Of a DNA stretch of 64,000 nucleotides, positions 59,552 through 64,000 are shown one piece after another. The position numbers and the translations under genes were made by a program. Under the pieces are notes generated by a model. That model had not been told where the DNA came from. It saw only the letters and a list, made by a program, of their open reading frames with translations, and searched no databases. Within the stretch, counting starts at the first letter, position 1, and every line of letters starts with the position of its first letter. The stretch is from CAYUMU01 sp964445985 (lineage in GTDB: Bacteria > Planctomycetota > Planctomycetia > Pirellulales > S012-138), in contig CAYUMU010000002.1 of NCBI GenBank assembly GCA_964445985.1, forward strand, positions 1 through 64,000. Reading direction: 5' to 3'.

Positions 59552-60115
59552 GTGCGAGATGCCCTCAAACGCGTGCGCCCCCGCGTGGTCTGGGATATGG
59601 GCGCCAACACCGGCATGTATAGCCGCCTGGCAGCCGAGCATGCTCCCACGGTCGTGGCCATGGATCATGATCTGCTTTGCGTTGATCATCTGCATCGCCA
59701 TGCCCGCAAGTCGGGCGAGTCGATCGTGGCATTGAATATGGACCTCACCAACCCCAGCCCCGCGCTCGGTTGGGCCCACCGCGAACGAGATTCGCTCATT
59801 GGGCGAGGTCCGGCAGATTTATCGCTGGCACTGGCGCTGATTCATCACATTGTGATTGGCAACAACGTGCCGCTGGAAGATTTAGCGGAATACTTCCAGC
59901 AGACCAGCCGCAACCTGGTGATCGAATTCGTGCCGCCCGAAGACGTGCAAGTCCGTCGCCTGCTGCGAACCCGCGAAGTCCTGCCCCACCCCTACAGCCA
60001 GGCCGAGTTCGAACAGGCCTTCGCCCGCCACTTCGACCTGGAAAGCAAGACCGAAGTCACCGGCGGCGACGCCACGGGGCGAGTGCTGTACTTGCTTCGT
60101 CGCAAGGCGGCCTGA
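59552..60115 (+). pseudogene. N-terminally truncated SAM methyltransferase
   Basis: 187-residue frame corresponding to the C-terminal part of a class I SAM-dependent methyltransferase that is usually about 450 aa. The SAM-binding motif I is VVWDMGANTGMYSRLA, motif II is VVAMDHDLLCVDHLH, and motif IV is ADLSLALALIHHIVI. The C-terminal region (VRRLLRTREVLPHPYSQAEF) is intact. No upstream continuation of the N-terminal domain can be read in any frame from 59360 to 59550, where the sequence has other character. The frame starts with GTG, but no ribosome site is clear. It may be a remnant or a minimal enzyme; I favour a truncated gene. Confidence 0.6.
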
Positions 60116-60159
60116 GGGGGAATGCCTGTGAAATTCGCATACGACGACCGCGGGTTTGT

Positions 60160-61584
60160 CTAATAGTCCATCATGAACCGCAATCCCATTCCCACGAAAT
60201 GGCCGCTGGTGTAACCGCCGATGGGGGCGTGTTGGTCGATTTGACCGTAGACAACGTTGAACAGCACTTTGGAATACGGCGTCCAGTACCAGTTCAAAGC
60301 GCAGGCCGTGTTGTGCTCCAAGCCGCCGTGGATAGCTCGGTCGGTGAGGTCCACATAGGACCAGCGGGCCGCAATCTGCCAGGCACCCCATCCGCCGCCA
60401 ACGCCGCCCAGCAGACGGTTCACCAGAAAGAAGTCCTCGAACGGCTTCACTCGGTCCAAACGACCGGTCTGGCGATCCCAAGGTTCATGCTCGCCGGTTA
60501 AAAAATAAGACGCTTGAACATAGGCCCCATGGAAGAACAGGCTGGAATCCCCGCGGCGATCGACCCAAGTATCGAGGTATTCGCCGACAAACTGCCAGGG
60601 ACCCAGGTTCAAGGCACATTCGCAGCCCATCGTGTCGAACCCCGTCGTGTTGCTGATAATGCCGGTATCGACCCACCGGTTGGTCGTTCGCAGTTCGGGC
60701 CGGGCACGGAAACGGGCTTCATTCACGTTCGAGGCAGGCGGGCCGCCGTCAGGATCGGTGCCGGCGTACATGTTCGACAGGCCCAAGTGTAGATAGCCTC
60801 GTCCGCCGGAACATTCGTCGTACCAAGGAGTGCCCGAAACCCGAGAATTGAAGCTCCACTGCAGCGAGTCGCCTAAGTAGCGTCCGGTCTGCTGGATGTC
60901 CGCCAGTTCGAACAGGCCCACCTGCCAGTTGAAACTGTCGTTGTCGGTATGGCCGTAGGTTTGCACGCCGATCCGGCGAAAATTGGGGTTGAAGGCCAGC
61001 ACGGGCAGCGGCCGCTCCATGAAGATGACGTGGGAATTGCTGTTCCAGGCATCGAGCCCGAGCGGACGTTTTTGATTGCCGATGAGCGTGGTTTGCAGGA
61101 GCGGCAGATCAGTAAATCCCCAGTATGTGTCGCGAAACGTGGGGATGCTGGGATTGCCGAAATCGAGCTCGACGCGGTAGGTGCCGGTTTGAGGAATGTC
61201 GCCCTGAACGCCGATGCGGATGCGGCGGAATTGAATGCGGTTCTCGGGGTCGATGCCGGTGAGTGGGTTTTCGAAGTAGCCGATGCCAGGGCTGGCATCG
61301 GGGAAGAGCAGGGTTTCCAAGTGTGTTCGCCCAAAGACCGTGACCGTCGGGCGCGAGGACGATTTCTTTTCAGCTTGCTTCGCCAATTGCTCAGCCACGA
61401 TCTCTTCCACTTCGGCGCGCGACAATCCTGCGGTGGATGAGGCTTCGGTGTCCGTGGACAGGATGTCGAGCGAGTCCGTCAGAGCAGATACCATAATGAA
61501 GTCGTCCACGGCCTCCTGGCCTGCGGCGATCGAGCCAGCGGCGATCCACCATAGAAATCCGATGTACCGGAGACCCTGCCGCAT
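60160..61584 (-). CDS. OprO/OprP-type porin
   Basis: Outer-membrane channel of 474 aa. A signal peptide (YIGFLWWIAAGSIAAG) is followed by a short coiled-coil-like segment (SRAEVEEIVAEQLAKQAEKK) and then a beta-barrel of the phosphate-selective porin family: RRIRIGVQGDIPQTGTYRVELDFGN, GNQKRPLGLDAWNSN and the final FVGMGLRFMMDY ending in an aromatic residue. Family members move phosphate or polyphosphate. The selectivity lysines cannot be checked by eye. The protein includes a variable CSGGRGYLHLGLSN loop. Confidence 0.9.
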   Translation of the reverse strand: MRQGLRYIGFLWWIAAGSIAAGQEAVDDFIMVSALTDSLDILSTDTEASSTAGLSRAEVEEIVAEQLAKQAEKKSSSRPTVTVFGRTHLETLLFPDASPGIGYFENPLTGIDPENRIQFRRIRIGVQGDIPQTGTYRVELDFGNPSIPTFRDTYWGFTDLPLLQTTLIGNQKRPLGLDAWNSNSHVIFMERPLPVLAFNPNFRRIGVQTYGHTDNDSFNWQVGLFELADIQQTGRYLGDSLQWSFNSRVSGTPWYDECSGGRGYLHLGLSNMYAGTDPDGGPPASNVNEARFRARPELRTTNRWVDTGIISNTTGFDTMGCECALNLGPWQFVGEYLDTWVDRRGDSSLFFHGAYVQASYFLTGEHEPWDRQTGRLDRVKPFEDFFLVNRLLGGVGGGWGAWQIAARWSYVDLTDRAIHGGLEHNTACALNWYWTPYSKVLFNVVYGQIDQHAPIGGYTSGHFVGMGLRFMMDY

Positions 61585-61916
61585 CGATACTCCCGAGGGG
61601 ACAGAACAAGTTCAGGACAAATTGCGAGGCGAACTTTCGCAACGTCGTGGAAGGGTCCGCTTTAGGCTGATGTGGCGAGGCTAGCAAACCACATTGTTCA
61701 ACCTGGAGATGGTGACGAGGGTGGTTTCAAAACGGCATTGGCCATGTTGCACTTCCAGAGTGATACCAAAGCTGCCAGCAGCGGGCTTAACCGAATCTTC
61801 GCAATCGACCTTATCGGTCGCCCTGGCGTCACACACGATTACAAAGCTGTAATCCGGCCGATGAAGGCGTTGCTCAGGCTGACGAGTTACAAGGGCGGTG
61901 CCTGGCGAAAGCGTAC
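61585..61916. other. Upstream region of the porin gene
   Basis: 332 bases between the porin start and the PepSY stop. No gene, hairpin or clear promoter is seen. The start codon region reads CTCGGGAGTATCG before the ATG, with CGGGAG as a plausible ribosome site. Confidence 0.4.
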
Positions 61917-62369
61917 TCAGTCATCCAAGCGATCCGAAAGGACTTCGCCCGTGCGAGCGTCGATCGTTAACTCGCGCGAAACACCATCGCGCAAGGCTTC
62001 GACCTCCCAGTGCGCGCCGTCGAGGTCTATCTCGCGGATGGGATCATAACCTGCCGATTCCAACTTCCGTAGCAACGACACCAGGGGCATCGCCCCCTTC
62101 GGAAGAGCATCGTGTGGACCGTCATCGCGGCGGCTAATCACGCGTCCCGATTGCGGATCCAGATGCAACTCGATGGGGCGGCCATCCTGCAGGGCTTCGA
62201 TCTCCCAAACACCGTCATCGAGCGAAACCTCGGTGATCGACGTATAGGCGGAATCGAGCCCCGCTAGCACCTCCGACAGACTTCGTTGGCCCGCGTATCT
62301 GGCGCCAGCCAGCATCGACGCCGTCACCAGCAACACAGGCACTCCCCAGCTCCATACCGATCGATTCAT
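61917..62369 (-). CDS. Exported protein with two PepSY-like repeats
   Basis: 150-residue protein. ATG 62369 begins a signal or anchor segment (WSWGVPVLLVTASMLAG). The rest is two copies of a PepSY-type alpha-beta unit. The first reads SITEVSLDDGVWEIEAL and ELHLDPQSGRVIS; the second DPIREIDLDGAHWEVEAL and ELTIDARTGEVLS. The near-identical repeat suggests internal duplication. PepSY proteins bind or inhibit periplasmic enzymes and sometimes occur with sensor systems; no partner is present here. Confidence 0.8.
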   Translation of the reverse strand: MNRSVWSWGVPVLLVTASMLAGARYAGQRSLSEVLAGLDSAYTSITEVSLDDGVWEIEALQDGRPIELHLDPQSGRVISRRDDGPHDALPKGAMPLVSLLRKLESAGYDPIREIDLDGAHWEVEALRDGVSRELTIDARTGEVLSDRLDD

Positions 62370-62786
62370 GACAATGCTCCCTGAAATGGGAAATCCAGGC
62401 GGTTCACTACCGCCGAAACCAAGAAACACGACACTGCAAACTTACCTGACGCGGATAAAGCCACGATGAGGTGAACCTAAAATCCAATTCAGGACGGTCT
62501 TTGCGAGCCAATCGCCAATCGAAATGAGCCACCACCGGCCGCGGCGTTGGTTCCGGTGCATTTGAAGCGAGAGCGAAACGGTCGTTCCGAGCAGATGGAC
62601 CAATGCGACGCAGCTCGGCGGTTATCAGTTTGCGGCGCTCAGGCGTCAGGTGGGGAGGCAGAGCTTGCGGCTCCGCAAAATCACCATGAGCGCGTCTGCT
62701 GCCGCCGATCTAACGGAGCCGTCAGCAGACGTAAGGCCGTCGAGTAGGCCGATACCTGGCCAATACGAACAGAATTCAGCAATCGT
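62370..62786. other. Intergenic region before decayed genes
   Basis: 417 bases upstream of the PepSY gene. No gene can be supported; open frames here are short and lack the host codon pattern. The far half may be part of the decayed methylase locus. Confidence 0.4.
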
Positions 62787-63047
62787 ATGGTCGGAATGGG
62801 AACCAACGCCCTCGCCTCTTCCCTCGTCCTCGTCTGCCGCCCTCGTCCTGAAAATGCTTCGCTTGCCACTCGAAAAGACTTCCTCGCCGAAACCGCGCGC
62901 GAACTCGCCTACCGGCTATACTCAATCTGTGAACGGCAAAAGTGGGCCGACGAAGCTCTGGCCTATAATGGCCTGGTGATCGCCTGGCCGGAATTGACAA
63001 AACTGGCGCTGGCCGCACGCAGTCGGCAGCCGGCGGAACGGCAATAG
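62787..63047 (+). pseudogene. DUF1156 methylase remnant with internal deletion
   Basis: 86-residue frame that joins two distant parts of a DUF1156-type adenine-specific DNA methylase. Residues 3-33 read GTNALASSLVLVCRPRPENA and ATRKDFLAE, a conserved internal block of that family. Residues 38-73 read ARELAYRLYSICERQKWADE and ALAYNGLVIAWPELTKLA, the family C-terminus. Several hundred intervening residues are missing and the join is in frame. The gene is almost certainly non-functional. DUF1156 proteins occur in phage-defence clusters, so this may be a defence locus remnant. The match is from memory of the family, not a search. Confidence 0.65.
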
Positions 63048-63073
63048 ACTTTGGATCTGGAAGGAGTGTGAAC

Positions 63074-63664
63074 GTGGCGGAGGAATACGTCAATCGCAAG
63101 GACGAACGTTATTTCCTGTATCAGGGTAAAACCCCGTCTGGAAAGCCGAAATACTTTTGTTCCCGTAAGCCGTCGGCTTCGGGCACGCCGGTCGAAGCCA
63201 TGCCCCCAGGGTATGAATGGCGCGAGAACCCGGAAAACGGGATCGTGTCGGTGCGGAAGGTCCGTGTCAGCCGAATTGCATCCTTTGAACGGGATATGCT
63301 GAGCGAGGCCATTCGCGGCCAGGCCGGCCTGAAGACCTTCATTGTCGACGTTTCGGAAGACAGCCTGGTGGCGTACATTCCGGACAGGAACCCAGACCAG
63401 GTTGCCCACATATTCGACATGCTAGGGCTCAGGGCCGAACAAATGGCGTCGATGGGGGAATGGACCGCCAAGCACGCGAATTATTCCCCCATGATGCGAT
63501 TCGTGCTGCATAACGAGGACGTACGGTCGTTCATTGTGGAACGCTGGTGTTTTCGGGGTTCCATCGACCGCTGGATATTCTTGAATGGACCAGCTCCCCT
63601 GCGGAAATTAATTGACGAATACGCGCGGCACCTGGGAGACGAGAGCTTTTTCGAACTGATGTGA
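63074..63664 (+). CDS. Hypothetical protein
   Basis: 196-residue soluble protein, not recognised. The GTG at 63074 follows AAGGAG by seven bases; a GTG at 63068 is too close to that site. The first 50 residues (NRKDERYFLYQGKTPSGKPK, then YFCSRKP) look like a small, zinc-free, beta-rich domain. The remainder is alpha-beta with FIVDVSEDSLVAYIPDR and ends DEYARHLGDESFFELM. It stands directly after the DUF1156 remnant, so it may have been part of the same locus. There are no catalytic motifs that I can name. Confidence 0.65.
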   Translation: MAEEYVNRKDERYFLYQGKTPSGKPKYFCSRKPSASGTPVEAMPPGYEWRENPENGIVSVRKVRVSRIASFERDMLSEAIRGQAGLKTFIVDVSEDSLVAYIPDRNPDQVAHIFDMLGLRAEQMASMGEWTAKHANYSPMMRFVLHNEDVRSFIVERWCFRGSIDRWIFLNGPAPLRKLIDEYARHLGDESFFELM

Positions 63665-63671
63665 GGACAAC

Positions 63672-63720
63672 GGATTTTGGATTGGGGAAATCCAAAATCC
63701 AAAATCCAAAATCCAAAATC
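63672..63720. repeat. 7-bp tandem repeat (TCCAAAA) with inverted arm
   Basis: TCCAAAA repeats four times from 63691 to 63718. The preceding GGATTTTGGATT (63672-63683) is complementary, so the whole can form a hairpin. It follows the stop of the hypothetical gene by a few bases. Confidence 0.75.
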
Positions 63721-63732
63721 GGAAATTGCCTG

Positions 63733-63915
63733 ATGGATGAACGGGAGTTCAAAGACCGGACGAAGCAAGTTGCCATGCGAATTATTCGCGTGGTTGGAAT
63801 TGTTGGCGGAGTTGGAATGGGACCGGGTTGGCAAGAAGTGGCATACGATTCGATACCGGCATACAGCAAAACTGGTCCATCCATGAACTGGCTTCCATGC
63901 CGAACAGTGGCGTGA
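63733..63915 (+). pseudogene. Four-helix-bundle protein remnant
   Basis: The first 19 residues (MDEREFKDRTKQVAMRIIR) match the start of the small four-helix-bundle proteins related to the 23S rRNA intervening-sequence protein. After that the sequence loses similarity, and the expected GRQLLRSGTSVGANYR-type motif is absent. The frame ends at residue 60. I interpret it as a decayed fragment; the match is short. Confidence 0.4.
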
Positions 63916-64000
63916 TGGCCAACCTCAGCTACTTTGGAAATTTGATACGAACGCGAAGGATGCCGTTCTCAAGTTCGGCGGACGCGGCACGCGTAATGAG

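Noticed and set aside
1..64000. tRNA, rRNA and riboswitch genes
   Set aside because: No cloverleaf with a GTTCGAATC-type T arm, no rRNA segments and no recognisable riboswitch core were found by eye. Small RNAs could be missed.

Overview
The window looks like chromosomal DNA from a member of the Planctomycetota, most likely a Pirellulales-type organism. This is inferred from gene content, not from a marker gene: GC-rich coding with strong third-position bias, a 2.9 kb-residue-scale secreted beta-propeller protein with an SHD1-like N-terminus, PA14, VCBS/FG-GAP and A2M secreted proteins, a DUF4954 protein, weak or absent Shine-Dalgarno sequences, and a murE-murF-mraY block without division genes. 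No rRNA, tRNA or CRISPR array was found.

Layout. 0-7 kb: an ArsR-type repressor with a clear operator drives a SulP anion permease, followed by a CrtI-like FAD oxidoreductase convergent with a pheA/pseudo-sulfatase pair. 7.5-12.8 kb: chaperone genes dnaK and clpB with a low-GC hypothetical gene between them; clpB is interrupted only by two 10-N assembly gaps. 12.8-26.3 kb, all on the minus strand: nagB, a DUF4954 beta-helix protein, a HEAT-like repeat protein, a structured non-coding region, a retron-type reverse transcriptase, a WD40 protein and a large alpha-2-macroglobulin. 26.3-36.9 kb: polX, an M50/CBS protease, a GIY-YIG nuclease gene flanked by two related MITE-like elements, a PLP enzyme, a VCBS protein and three small regulatory or zinc-ribbon proteins. 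37-46 kb: one giant secreted repeat protein. 46-55 kb: a response regulator, a ketosynthase-like protein lacking catalytic residues, a DUF433 antitoxin-like protein, an LpxL-type acyltransferase and murE-murF-mraY. 55-64 kb: a PA14 protein, a DacZ-like diadenylate cyclase, DUF481 and OprP-type outer-membrane proteins, a PepSY protein, then decayed gene remnants.

The main discovery is at 19.5-21.5 kb. The reverse transcriptase carries the retron hallmarks NAxxH, YADD and VTG, and the 418 bases upstream of it fold as a retron ncRNA should. There is a 22-base a1/a2 inverted repeat with one mismatch (21376-21397 with 21134-21155), a short msr-like hairpin, and a long msd-like hairpin with a perfect 18-bp stem (21211-21228 with 21259-21276). 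A plausible promoter would start transcription at the first base of a1. The RT has an N-terminal zinc ribbon, and HEAT-like and WD40 proteins lie on either side as candidate partners. I infer a complete retron of unusual composition.

Secondary points of interest are the MITE-flanked GIY-YIG gene with its dispersed palindromes, the five-fold internal repetition of the giant protein, and two enzyme-fold proteins that have lost catalytic residues (sulfatase-like and ketosynthase-like).
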